DNA of 64,000 bases from the NCBI RefSeq assembly GCF_023973825.1, contig NC_090117.1, positions 1,141,501 to 1,205,500 of the forward strand, read 5' to 3'. This document shows, piece after piece, positions 53,187-64,000 of the stretch (position 1 is the stretch's first letter; every line of letters starts with the position of its first letter). Under the pieces are notes generated by a model. The model did no database searches. It was not told the DNA's origin and was given only the letters and a program-made list of their open reading frames with translations. Position numbers and translations under genes: made by a program. The DNA is from Plasmodium brasilianum. Lineage: Eukaryota; Apicomplexa; Aconoidasida; Haemosporida; Plasmodiidae.

Positions 53187-53335
53187 TTCTTCTACAATAT
53201 AATATTTATACGCTTAGAATTATTAGTATGATTTTATCTTTATAATTCGTACTGCTTATATTGGTATAATGAATTGTATGTTATCTACATTCTCTATGTT
53301 CTATATTCTACGTACAATAAATATATCGAAATAAT
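53187..53335 (+). promoter_or_regulatory. Two-block upstream element of the fam-m gene
   Basis: Block A (attcttctacaatataatat, then cttagaattattagtatg) and block B (gttatctacattctctatgt, then tctatattctacgtacaa, then atatcgaaataa) are among the best-kept copies. Block B lies about 400 nt before the ATG. Confidence 0.55.
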
Positions 53336-53711
53336 ATGATATGTTGTTCTTTTTTTTTTATCTTATTTTAAAAAAATATAATAAAAAAATTATTTTAGTA
53401 CATTATACTAAATAAATAAATTATATATTTTTAATACATATAAATAAATTTAAATAATTATATTTTAATGAATGATGGATTTTATTTTAAAATACATTAT
53501 ATTAGGAATTATATGATATATTTTTAAATTTAATTTTATTTGTAAATATAATAGAAGGATTCATTGTTATATACTTATTATTAATTTTTTACATAGAAAT
53601 AATAACAGGAAATTTTAAAAATATATATAGAACCCTTTACTCTTAAAAATACATTATGTTATGTTTAATTTTTTTTACACCGAATATATCAGAATATTAG
53701 AGATAATTATC

Positions 53712-54621
53712 ATGAAACAGAAAACTATTTTATTCTTACTTATTAAATTTTCTGGGTTTATCTATTTAATATGGATAAGACATTCTAGCAATGTTTTGGT
53801 ATGATAATACTAATTTATGATATTTTCTTTAATAATATTTTACTTGTTTTATTTATATTAATACCTTTTTATAGCACTAATTATTTATTTTTTTAAATAT
53901 CAAATATTTACTTTATTTATTTTTTTATATTTAGAGTACGTTTAACAAATCTCCGGATGAGAATTACTGCGTTGGTGAAAAAGCAGATACCATAAATTAT
54001 AGATCACTAGCAAAATATAAACAAGGTAATTCAAATAAAATACATTTGAAAGAAAAGTTTCCAAATAATGGAGCGTATGAAAAAAAAGATATATATAATA
54101 ATGAAATAGGGTACAATGGAAAAAACAAACAATCTAATAAAAATATATTAAATAAGGCACTATACTATACCGAAGTTAAAGATTGTAATAATGTAATGTT
54201 TGATGGAAAACATTTCCATTTTGAAAAAAAATGGATCAAAAAGAAAGATTATGATAATTTTCTTGAAAAAAATAGGAGAATTGGAGATATTGATTTAAAA
54301 AAAATAAAATTCAGAAATTATGGATTTGGAGGTGCTATATTTTTCATTTTTTTCATTTTGGGAATAGGAATACCCATATGCTCAGGAATAGAACATTTGG
54401 ATACTTTATGGAATTCGATTAAATCACAAACATTTTGGAGCCTTTTACAATCAGCTTATGAGAATGTGAAAAGTATATTAGGAGACTATACATATATAAC
54501 ATTATTTAGCATACTTATGTTTATGTTATCTGTTATACTTATTGTAGCGATTTATAAAATATTAATAAATAATGAAAAATGTGGAAAAATTAAATTAATA
54601 TCTGAGTTAAATGAACAATAA
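53712..54621 (+). CDS. fam-m protein, two exons, intact
   Basis: This gene codes about 257 residues. Exon 1 is 53712-53798 (MKQKTILFLLIKFSGFIYL, 29 codons). The intron is 53799-53934 (gtatgat...atttag). Exon 2 is 53935-54621, starting STFNKSPDENYC. RSLAK is at residues 52-56. The signature MFDGKHFHFEKK lies at about 117-128 and WIKKKDYDNFLEKNRR directly after it; membrane spans are at about 161-179 and 216-238. The stretch between the spans is about 36 residues and has amphipathic character. It is the fam-m half of the doublet headed by the fam-l gene at 50031. By comparison with known members it should be an exported two-span membrane protein of the infected red cell; partner and function are unknown. 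Confidence 0.95.
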
Positions 54622-54644
54622 GAATGTGAATTGTTTTATAAGAA

Positions 54645-54840
54645 ATTTATTGCTATGAAGCAATACCCGTAACAGAATTAATAAAACACATTTAACAAAC
54701 AAAACTATAATTATCATAATGTTATAAATTAAAGTATATACGTATGTTATTTTTCATGAATAACAGTAAAGAATTATTTTGTTCGTTTTTTTGTGAATTT
54801 AAATGTTTTAATATTTTCCCATTGTATTTTACTGCATTAT
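54645..54840 (+). repeat. Conserved 3' flank of fam-m
   Basis: The sequence tttattgctatgaagcaata near the stop and gaatttaaatgttttaatat then tttcccattgtattt at about 174 nt match the common downstream pattern. Confidence 0.45.
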
Positions 54841-55830
54841 TAAACTTAAATATACGTGATATAATATATATATTTGTATATTTAAATAGATTTCTATGGA
54901 AAATATATATTAGGATGTTAATGTAGATATAAAATTGAACCTTATACGTGATTTTTTATAGATGTTATAATGTATATTTGTTCCAAAAAATGTTTTTTTT
55001 TGTTTTATACATTGTAGTCTTAGATTATGTTTTATCATTTTATGAGGAAAGTGTGCTATTAACAATAAATTAAAAATAAGTATGTCCTGTTTTATATTTA
55101 ATAAAAAAAAATGAATTTATTATGTTGAATCGATAATTATATATATTTATATTTTTTCCTGGTTAAAAAGGCATTTTATATTTATTTAATAAAATATACT
55201 TTATGATATATATTCAACAAAACATATTTCTAGAAGAAAGGTGGTAAGTGACTTTTAGTATAATTTGTATACTATAAAAGTGAAATTATATAAGTGTTAT
55301 GTACAAATATTTTATATATATATGAACTATTCATAATTGTTCACTAATCCGAGTATTTTTAATGCATAATATTTAATGAATAGTTAAAATCTTTTATCTT
55401 TTTATTTTTGTAATTAACTGTTGGATTAAACGTTTTGGTAAAATATACATAAATATATATTTATTGAAATTTTATATATAGTAAATATGTATATTTTATT
55501 TATTTTTTATATTAATAAAAGTTTAAATTGATAAATTAAATTTAACTATATATTTATTTAACCTATGTTGAATTTTTTATTCTGTTTGCTACATATCCAA
55601 CAAGTAAACTATATTATGTGCATAAATAATAAATATGCAGGTGCTTGCTTCTAGAAGAAGAAAAAGTTTTATTTTCAAACAAAAAAGAGTTCGTTGAACA
55701 TATTATATCCTTAATTACAATGGTTAAGAAAATATATAACTGCAACATTTGTTTCTTCAGTTATGCATAAATATTAATTATTCATTTAAATTCATTACTA
55801 TATTCGTATTTTAATTTTTTTAATCATTAA
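54841..55830. other. Non-coding DNA
   Basis: AT-rich spacer. A short purine-rich patch at about 55648-55700 (agaagaagaaaaagttttat) may belong to the remnant gene that follows, but it cannot be framed. Confidence 0.5.
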
Positions 55831-56025
55831 TTCTATTTTATTGAATTTTTTACTAACTCAATTTTCCATTTTATACATAACTATAGAAGCTCCTTGAATA
55901 AGATTACTACCATTTACTTTGGTTTATCCTTAATGGAAAAGAAGCCATTATATTATGTAATAATTATTTTAGTATTATTATGTATATATTTTATTTATAA
56001 TATTATGGATATATGTTTTATATAA
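55831..56025 (+). pseudogene. Membrane-span segment, possibly of a SURFIN/STP1-like relic
   Basis: An open frame of 64 codons without ATG reads NYRSSLNKITTIYFGLSLME, then KKPLYYVIIILVLLCIYFIY, a single strong membrane span preceded by a charged KK. It lies upstream of a long, purine-rich, stop-riddled region on the same strand (57100-59470). The order of a span and then a long Trp- and Lys-rich cytoplasmic part would fit SURFIN or STP1 type I membrane proteins. The link between the two pieces is inference; no splice pair is certain. Confidence 0.35.
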
Positions 56026-57099
56026 TGTATTTTACGAAATGTTTCTTTTTTTTATTTTGGCAATTTTTTTGGACAATAAAAGATTAACATATAAATTTCT
56101 TCTAATCGTATTTTTTTTTAACTTTAATGTGATGGTGTAAGAAATATAGAAACTTATATTCATGTTATCAGAATAAGTATTAACGTAGTAAAATTATTAT
56201 TTTTTTGGTATAAGACATTTGGTGTAGTGTTAATATGTCCTTTTCCTTTATATAGTAAAATATATAAGTTATAAAATATGGAGCATACAAAATTCAAGGT
56301 GTAATGTTTATTTTATATTTTTAAATATATACTATAAAAATCATATTAATATTATAAAAACGTTCATATGTATTAATTTATTTTTTGTAAGTAAAATGCA
56401 GTTTACATTTTGGTAAATATATAATAATATTAATTCCTGTGATTATATAAAAATAAAAGAAGGATATTTATGTTTTTAGCTTAATGTATTACAGTATGTG
56501 CAATCGAAAAATATTAAATAATATACATTTCACGCACTATCAAGAATAAAATAAGAGATTATAACGTTTCCGATATGAAGCAATAGTTCTTAGATAGTAC
56601 TATGTTTAATTTAATAATTTATATCGAATTCCTTTCTAATTAAAAATATAATTAGAGTGTGCTTCGAATAAAATATGCATCTATAGTTAATAAATTGTTA
56701 TCATTTTCTTTTTTTTTAGTTTTTCCTAATAATAGACCGTTCATCAGGAAAAGTTTTTTTATGACATGCTGAAAAATTTATATGAATAAATGTCCTATAG
56801 ATAATAATTAATTAAATGATTTACCTCATGTGTATATATAAACGTACAATTAAAATATTATTAAACATCAATATTATAATATTCTCATATTTTTATTTTA
56901 TTGTATAAAACATATAATATAATAAACTTTTCCTTAACTGGATTATTAAATGTAGATTAAGCATAAAACAAATTGCATTAATTATAATATTAATAGTACT
57001 GTCCAGTAATTGATAGTACATATTTTTTTATCGATATACTTTTTTGAATATTAATATTTATGTAATTTCGAATTCATATAAAAAGTATTTAAAAAAAAA

Positions 57100-59470
57100 T
57101 AGAAGATGCAAATTATTACAGGTCCACATATTGAACTAATAAATCAATGGAAATATGATGAGTTTGGTTTGAATAATTTATATTTTCTATAATTATGAAT
57201 AGGAGTGTTTATTAAAGAAGAAAAAAAAGCTAATGAAAATGTCGTAGAAAATGATTTTTCTTTTTTAATTTGGAAAATTCGTCATAATATATTTATATAA
57301 CTTACAGACAAAATAGAATTTCTAATAAACGTATAAAAATGGAAATATAACTAATAAGGGAAAAAAAGAAGCTCATTTTTATATTTTTAAAATTAAATGA
57401 AAAGATAAAATAAGACATTATATAGATATAGATGAGAATAAATGAATTCCGAAAATTACAAATTCAGCTGTAATATATTCTATACAAGATACGCAGAAAT
57501 GTATATCGAAACAATTGATAGATTAAGAAGTACATGTAATATAATGATATTCTGAAGCAGTATGGTTTAAAGAGTTGAACAAGGAATATTAGATAGGAAT
57601 AAATGTATGCAGTAATGAAGATGATTAAAATATGTTATTGTCAATTATAAGGGGGTTATATCATAAAGAATATTTCGAAGAATTCCTTAACGGTAAGAGT
57701 AAAATAATAATAGAAGTATTTATAATTATATAAAATATAATATTAAGGGAATGCATAGATGAACAATATAGCAAAAGGAGAAAAGTGCTTTTGATTAAAA
57801 ATTCAAAAATATGAAACAAATAGAATATACTGATAAATATTATCATACGTTATATTCTGTGAAGGAAATGGAGGAATCATATTAAATGTAATGAAAATAT
57901 GGAATATTAGAATATCAATACGAAAAAACTTTTGATAATGTTAGATGAATTTTGATTAGGCATAATTATGGAGAAGAATTAATTTAGTTTAAGGATGTAA
58001 ATTTATCTAAAATAAACATAAAATGTAATTGATAGAAATATATTGAATACAAAGAAAGGTGTACAAAGGCACATTCATAAGAAAATCTGCAAAAAGAAGA
58101 AGACGAAGGATATAATGTAATTGTGGCTATACATTTTTTATGATAAATACAAAATAAAATAAAAAAAAAGGAACTCTGTGGACGATAAATAATTCCTGAA
58201 GTCTATGATTTAAAAAAATCTGAAATAAATCAAAATGTACATCATAATATTATGATAGGAGGGGGATATATAAAATCGAAAAAATAATATATAAACGTGA
58301 AAACAGAAATATAATTACGACAAACAAGATAAAAATATATGAAGAACATTATTATATATATATTGTCAGAATTCCTAGATCAATGCAAAATTAATAAGTA
58401 GAAGAAAAACAAAGGATATTTAGTAGAAATATGAATAGGAAGGTTTTTAAAAAAAGAAATAAAACAGTTGAGTGAAAGTGCAATACAAAATAAATAAAAA
58501 TTGAATGGGAATAATGATGTGTGCGATATTATTTTACAAAAAGGAAAAAAGGAACTATGGAATAAATATATAAAAAATTATATGCATATGTTAGTTTTGA
58601 TAAGAAAGAAAGCATAGTTAAATAATTTAAAGATTAAATGGTCAACATATATATATACAAGAGAAAGAAGAAGATCGTTGAATATTGTATATTCCACTAT
58701 TACATATACTATATCATAAATGAAACAATTAATATGGAATGTATGGCTAGTGTATATATTTGAGATGGAACAATGTTTTAAGAAAGAATAAATTAAACAA
58801 TTGATTAAGTAATATATGTGTGAACTATATGCATATAGTAATGAATATGAAGATGATACGTTAATGAAATGTACAAAGAGTTATGTGCATAAAGAGGATA
58901 TAGACTAATTACATATGTATAAAAAGAATATTTTCATAGAAAAATTATTCGTTTGATATATGATATTTTATTAGAAAAACATATGAAATAAAAATAAAAA
59001 ATGAAGAAAGAAAAATTTTTAAATCTATACACCCCAAAATTGAGCAGAATAAAATATCCTTTTAAAACTTCAAAATATTTAGATAATACGGAACATATAT
59101 AAGAGCTTTCAGGTTAAAAATAAGTAAAATAAAGAAGTTAATTGAATAATGCTGAGGAAAATTTTTGACAAATATAAATGATTAGATAAACTATGAAAAA
59201 TAATTAGTTTATAATAATTTAGTGAAATTATTTAATATAAAAAAGAAGTATAAATGGAAATTTAATATGGGAAATAAATGAAATATGTCAAAGACAAATC
59301 AGGAAGAAAATATTAAAAAGGAACCAAGAGAAGGAAATAATGCAAAAAATTGGATACATATTTATCCTGATAAAGATAAAATTAAAAAAATTATCTGGAT
59401 TAATTAGAGGAATATTAATTTAGAAATAATCCTACAAATTATTCTTAGCACAAAATTATAATTTTCCAAA
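57100..59470 (+). pseudogene. Large decayed Trp-containing gene (SURFIN/STP1-like cytoplasmic part)
   Basis: For about 2.4 kb the plus strand is rich in A and G with few T runs, unlike any spacer in the window, which shows a former coding strand. All frames now hold many stops. Readable pieces include GVFIKEEKKANENVVEND (about 57200), SEAVWFKELNKEY and NVCSNEDD (about 57553-57628), ELWNKYIKNYMHM (about 58554-58592), and LIWNVWLVYIF with FEMEQCFKKE, then YMCELYAYSNEYEDD (about 58730-58860). The repeated pattern of W with KE/EL, followed by YMC and (N)EDD, recalls the Trp-rich repeats in SURFIN and STP1 cytoplasmic exons. I name the family from such patterns only. A different long Lys/Glu-rich surface gene cannot be ruled out. 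Confidence 0.45.
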
Positions 59471-59711
59471 ATTGTTATAGAAAATAAAAAGAATTCTCTC
59501 TATTTACCTTTAATATATATAATTTTTTATAGAGTATACATTAATTTATGATATAGGATTTCTGAAATATATTCTACATAATAACAGAAAGGATGCGATA
59601 TAATTAGTAAAACATGGAAAATTTCAAAAAATTTATATTTTCTCCATTTGTTAATTCTTTTTTTTTATTATTGTAATAAGTTATATTGTTATATATCAAT
59701 AATAATTATAT
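59471..59711. other. Non-coding DNA
   Basis: Spacer after the decayed gene. The return to T-rich homopolymers marks the end of the former coding region. Confidence 0.5.
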
Positions 59712-59757
59712 TTTCTGATATATAATATTTAAAAAACTAGAATAATTAGTAGGAAAA
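59712..59757 (+). promoter_or_regulatory. Block A upstream element of the fam-l gene
   Basis: The sequence tttctgatatataatattta, then ctagaataattagtaggaaa, resembles block A of the other genes, about 330-370 nt before the ATG at 60087. Block B is weak or absent here. Confidence 0.35.
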
Positions 59758-60086
59758 TATAAAAATAAAAATAATTATTATACTAGAAATACCTAGGACT
59801 CTAGCGTATATCTATATATTTTGTGCAATGTATAATATAAATAGATCCAAAATTTACTAATACTTAAAAGTCATAAAAAAATTTTGTTTTATTATATTAA
59901 CATGTAATTACATTATACGTTGTAAATATATATGAATGAATTGAAATTATTTAATTTAATCATAAGCTAATTTTTTATGAAGAAATATTAATAAAAAGAA
60001 ATAGGCATTTTTTTACTTATAGAAGTATATAATTTAATCTTCATTTATTCTTTATTGTACATATGAGAATATTAGATATCTTTAAC

Positions 60087-61040
60087 ATGGAAAAACGTTT
60101 TAAGTTAATCATTTTTATCAAAATTTATGTATATATCGTTATATATTGGATATTTCATTGTTACAGTGACATGGTATGATAATAACTTTTGAATACATTT
60201 GTATTATTCATATTATTATTGTTTATTTTTATTGATTATTTATTTTTTTTATACTAGGAGTATTTATCTATTTATATAAGAAATTTTTATATTTTTTTTT
60301 AGAGCATGTTTAACATATTTTTAGATGATAATTATGGTTTTGATAGTAAATTAGATAAACGAATTTATCGATTATTAGGAAAATGTGAAAAGGGTATTTT
60401 TTCAAATGTTGGAGATTTAGAATTAAAGATACCGTATAATACAAAAAGAAAGAAAGAAAAATTACTTACAAATGATAATGAAAAATGGGAAAAAGAAAAA
60501 AAAGAAAAATTATATAGAAGCTCATTATATAAGGAACAATTAATTAAGAGACTTATGAAAAATAAATGTACTATATTTCATAGTTCATATAACCACTATG
60601 AAAAAAAAATAATGAAAGGACTTGATGACAAAAAATTTTTTAAAAAAATGATGCTGATTAATGATAAGGATTATAAAAAATTAAAACGTAAAAATTACAG
60701 ATTAAGACTTAGCTTTCTTTTATTATTGTTCTTACTGGTATTAATTGTACCTATAGTGGATTTATCGTTAGGTAATTTTAGTTCTGTAGGTAAATTATTA
60801 AACACATTATGTACTTTAGTAAACGGAACACCATCTGACTCTGCACAGGATTCGGGATCTTTGTGGTCCTCTACATGTCAATTGAAAAATCTTACAGGAA
60901 TTAAAGTATTTGGTATTCTAGTCTATTGTTTACCTATCTTAATATTGGGAATTATACTTATTCAAGGAATTTTTTATTATTATAAGAATGTTATAAAACA
61001 TAAAAGAATTGGGTTCTTGGAAGCGTTTAATGAATGGTAA
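60087..61040 (+). CDS. fam-l protein, divergent, two exons, intact
   Basis: This gene codes about 274 residues. Exon 1 is 60087-60173 (MEKRFKLIIFIKIYVYIV, 29 codons). The intron is 60174-60302 (gtatgat...tttttag). Exon 2 is 60303-61040. RLLGK is at residues 52-56. A Lys/Glu-rich run (KWEKEKKEKLYR, about 89-100) follows, where other members are Asn-rich. The fam-l core is altered to HYEKKIMKGLDDKKFFKK (about 127-144). The membrane spans at about 165-184 and 230-256 enclose a loop with two Cys and Ser-rich sequence. The usual KYEKIKFRKR end is replaced by KHKRIGFLEAFNEW. Gene order differs from the doublets: the next gene is another fam-l, not fam-m. It is a clear homologue, but the most divergent intact one here. 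Confidence 0.9.
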
Positions 61041-61059
61041 TCAATACGTTTATTTCTTT

Positions 61060-61260
61060 AAGGAAGCCTTTGAATGTTATGTACTACCTGAAATATCTTT
61101 AATGACATATTAAATATAATAATTGTTTAGATTATATATATGAACCAACATATATGTAGTAATATTTATACGTAAATGTAAAAAGAAAAAGTTTTGATAT
61201 TTTTTTTAAATTTGAATATTTGAATGTTTTTTAATTTGTAATTTAATGTATTCTTTCTTC
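61060..61260 (+). repeat. Conserved 3' flank of fam-l
   Basis: Near the stop, gcctttgaatgttatgtact matches the family pattern. At about 170 nt comes aatttgaatatttgaatgtt, then ttttaatttgtaatttaatg. Confidence 0.45.
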
Positions 61261-62526
61261 TGAATTAATTATTATGGCTTAAGATATATATATATATATC
61301 TGTTTATATGCAAATTTCAACAAACAATATATATTTGCTTGTTAGAATTAATAAATAACAGTACATTTAATATTATTTTATTATATTCATTTTTTAATTT
61401 ACTTTTTAACTAAAAATATTGCTGCTTTATATTTTTTATCATTTTATACTATAAAATTATTACTTTTTAAAATAATTATGAAAGGGAATTATTACTTTAA
61501 AATTAACAATTAATGTGCCTTGTTTTGTATGTTAAGAATGATAATAATTATATTTATTGTATTTAAATTTTTTTTTTTTTATTATAATATGGCTTTTTAA
61601 ATTTTACTTTTTTTTCTTTTCTGTTAATATCATAATATGTTGGCCGAATGAATAATATTTTTTAAAAATAAAAATAAAATAAAATTTAGAATATCTATAG
61701 TAATTTTTTTGTGAATATAATAATTCTATAATTGTCATTTTATGCTTCATACCACATATGTAGCAGAAATTTTTATAAATATCATACTTTTTACTATATA
61801 AGTATAATTAAAAAAATTAATTTTCGTTTATTTGAATTCATTTTTTAATATGAATCTGTAAAATTGTTTATTTGACAAAATATATTTGTAAAATACAAAA
61901 CAAAAACTAATATATCTGCTTTAAAATTGTCAATAAAAAAGTTGCTGAATATTATATTTTCGTAAATCGTATTGTTAGACTTCCTTACTTATAATTTCCA
62001 TAAAATAACTTGTGTATAAATATTACAAGTAAATTTATATTATTTGAAATTTTTTAAATTATGATAGTTTATGAAACATTCACGTACTTATTATACTGTG
62101 ATAATTCTTTTTTTTTTTCTAATATATGAATATTTTTTTAATTATGCATGTGGAAAAAAACATAAAAACATTATGGGGATCGATTTAAAAAATCATCATT
62201 TAGAAATAATGGTACAAATTAAATTTAATTAAGAGTTAATTTTTTTAAAAATATAACACATAAATAATAAATAGACCTTTTTTTACTTATGAAATATATA
62301 TAATTATTCGTACATTGGATAGTTAATTATAAAATGAACTTTCTAAATATATTGTAAAACATAATATAAAGCTACTTTTCATATGACAACTGAAAAGTGT
62401 GTTATATTTCACAAAATAAAAAAGTTGTACAAGTTATTGACTATTTCCTTACTACAATTATTGTATAGATATAGTAATTCACATTTTATAAAATAAATAA
62501 CATGCTTTATTAAAGTGTAATATCTT
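61261..62526. other. Non-coding spacer between two fam-l genes
   Basis: AT-rich spacer with no supported gene. It is shorter than the spacers inside the fam-l/fam-m doublets. Confidence 0.6.
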
Positions 62527-62650
62527 AAGAATTATAATTAATAGTAGGAATATATCAATCAAATTAGAAGTTATTTCCCTAATATATAAAATATAGCAAT
62601 AGATCTATATTCTATACATTTTCTTATGTAAATTAAATGAGTATATAGAA
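62527..62650 (+). promoter_or_regulatory. Two-block upstream element of the last fam-l gene (weak)
   Basis: Block A relic aagaattataattaatagta and block B relic agcaatagatctatattcta then tacattttcttatgtaa lie about 400-490 nt before the ATG at 63024. The order and spacing fit; the sequence match is weaker than at 49.5 or 53.2 kb. Confidence 0.35.
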
Positions 62651-63023
62651 ATATTAATATATCATGTATCTGTTTTTACTTTAAGAAATTTATATAAAAA
62701 AAAATTGTAATAACTCGACTATATTAAATAATTAAGTTATAATTTTTTAGTATTTATAAAAGAGCTAAAAATATAGTATTTCATTGATAGTAGTATTTTA
62801 TTCACAACGTAAATTTCAAAAATGTATAATATATTTTTAAAGGTTTTATATTTTTTTTCGCGTGGTAAAATGCATTTACGTATGTATATATTATTATGTT
62901 CTATGAAAAAATAATGAATCAAAATTGAAAATATACAGGTAACACTATTTTTCGTTGAATATATTATACTTTATTATAAGCATAATTCATTCTAAATAAA
63001 TTTCAACTTTAGAGTTTTATAGT

Positions 63024-63987
63024 ATGGAACAAAATATTGCATTGTTTTTATTTATTAATATTTCAACTTTTATACTATTACCTTGGATATGTTACTTTTA
63101 CAATGACATGGTATTATAATATTATTCGAAACATTTGTATTATTTATATTTTAATTGTTTATTTTTTTTAATGCTTTTTCTTAGGATAAGAATATTTTTT
63201 TATATAAAAATAAGAAATATTTACATTTTTTTTTTTTGTTTAGAGCTCTCTAAATGTATATTTTGAAGAAAAATGCAATTTTTTTAGAAAATTAAATACT
63301 AGAAATTATAGATTATTAACAAAACATAAACACGATAAGGATTCATGTATTGCAAAATTTATAGAAGAAACTCCAAATAATGAAGTGAATGATAAAAGAT
63401 ATATATCTAATAATAAAAGAGGAACAGATGGAAAACACAAACAATCATGTAGACGTTCATTATATATTAAGGAATACGATAGAAATGTTGAGAAAAATAA
63501 ATGTGTTATACCTAAAACAAAAAAATATTTCGATTTTGAAAGAAAAATATTTAAAGAACTTGATTATGAAGATTACGTTAAAAATAGCAAAATTATTGAA
63601 TATAAAGAATATAAAAAACTAACACGTAAAAAACGAAGAATACGAATTGCTCTACTTTTGTTATTTATCTTTATATTGATACTACCTATATTAGATCTTT
63701 CATTAGAGAAATTTAAAGATGGAGGTATTTTGGGTTTATTAGACTTATTATACCCAACACAATCTGGTAATGGTCACGGTGCGATTGGGGTAAATGGGCT
63801 TTTGGATAACTTGTTAAGCAAAGGTACATGGAGTATTATAGGAAAAATATGTGCATCAACTACGTTCATTTATGGTGTACCATTCCTTATATTTGCCGTT
63901 ATATTTGTATTAGTGATGATATATTACTACAAAAAAGTTATAAAATATGAAAATATTAAGTTCAGAAAAAGATCGAATAAAAAGTAA
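63024..63987 (+). CDS. fam-l protein, two exons, intact
   Basis: This gene codes about 276 residues. Exon 1 is 63024-63110 (MEQNIALFLFINISTFILL, 29 codons). The intron is 63111-63243 (gtattat...gtttag). Exon 2 is 63244-63987, complete to its stop just before the window ends. RLLTK is at residues 52-56. The core KKYFDFERKIFKELDYEDY lies at about 122-140, with membrane spans at about 162-182 and 234-258. The loop between them is Gly-rich (QSGNGHGAIGVNGLL), and the end is KYENIKFRKRSNKK. It lies about 2 kb behind another fam-l gene; a fam-m partner could lie beyond the right edge. It is presumed to be an exported two-span membrane protein. Confidence 0.94.
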
Positions 63988-64000
63988 TATGTGATTTTCT

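Noticed and set aside
57661..57846. Minus-strand frame of 61 codons
   Set aside because: Antisense shadow within the decayed, purine-rich plus-strand gene.
63389..63622. Second plus-strand frame inside the last fam-l exon
   Set aside because: Overlaps the family-supported frame and encodes only Lys/Ile/Asn-rich sequence.

Overview
The window is extremely AT-rich DNA (well above 80 % A+T by eye) with long poly-A/T runs and (TA)n tracts. Its genes have two exons: an 87-nt first exon coding a short hydrophobic N-terminus, a 124-136 nt GT-AG intron, and a second exon with an export-motif-like site and two membrane segments. This is the layout of a Plasmodium subtelomere. The second exons match, from memory, the fam-l and fam-m families described from Plasmodium malariae. 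The FDGKHFHFEKK and IKKKDYDNF signatures mark fam-m; the KKIFKELDY and YYHKKVKKYEKIKFRKR signatures mark fam-l. The best reading is a P. malariae (or very close relative) subtelomere. There are no rRNA, tRNA, CRISPR or bacterial features.

Layout: (1) 2.8-8.1 kb: a broken fam-l gene followed by an intact fam-m gene. (2) 9.5-12.6 kb: a short degraded fragment, then a damaged two-membrane-span exported-protein gene of another (Pv-fam-d-like) type. (3) 12.7-31 kb: gene-poor DNA with a perfect 249-bp tandem duplication, scattered coding-like remnants, and one minus-strand exported-protein pseudogene with a canonical PEXEL (RSLSD). (4) 31.0-32.0 and 47.3-48.2 kb: two decayed copies of one exported-protein gene. 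(5) 34.1-39.4 kb: intact fam-m then fam-l. (6) 42.8-45.1 kb: an island of different composition with a secreted-protein first exon and several coding-like pieces unrelated to fam-l/m. (7) 49.5-54.8 kb: intact fam-l then fam-m. (8) 55.8-59.5 kb: a stop-riddled, purine-rich, Trp-containing remnant resembling the membrane and cytoplasmic parts of a SURFIN/STP1-like gene. (9) 59.7-64.0 kb: two fam-l genes in tandem.

All intact genes lie on the + strand and mostly form fam-l/fam-m doublets about 2.6-2.7 kb apart. As I recall, such doublets usually point to the telomere, which would put the chromosome end to the right. Each doublet member seems to be a complete module. It has a two-block upstream element centred about 350-470 nt before the ATG, an exon 1 of 29 codons in phase 0, an arginine at exon-2 residue 23 starting an RxLx(K) motif, and a conserved 3' block about 175 nt after the stop. 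The products are probably exported two-span membrane proteins. The function of either family is not shown by the sequence.
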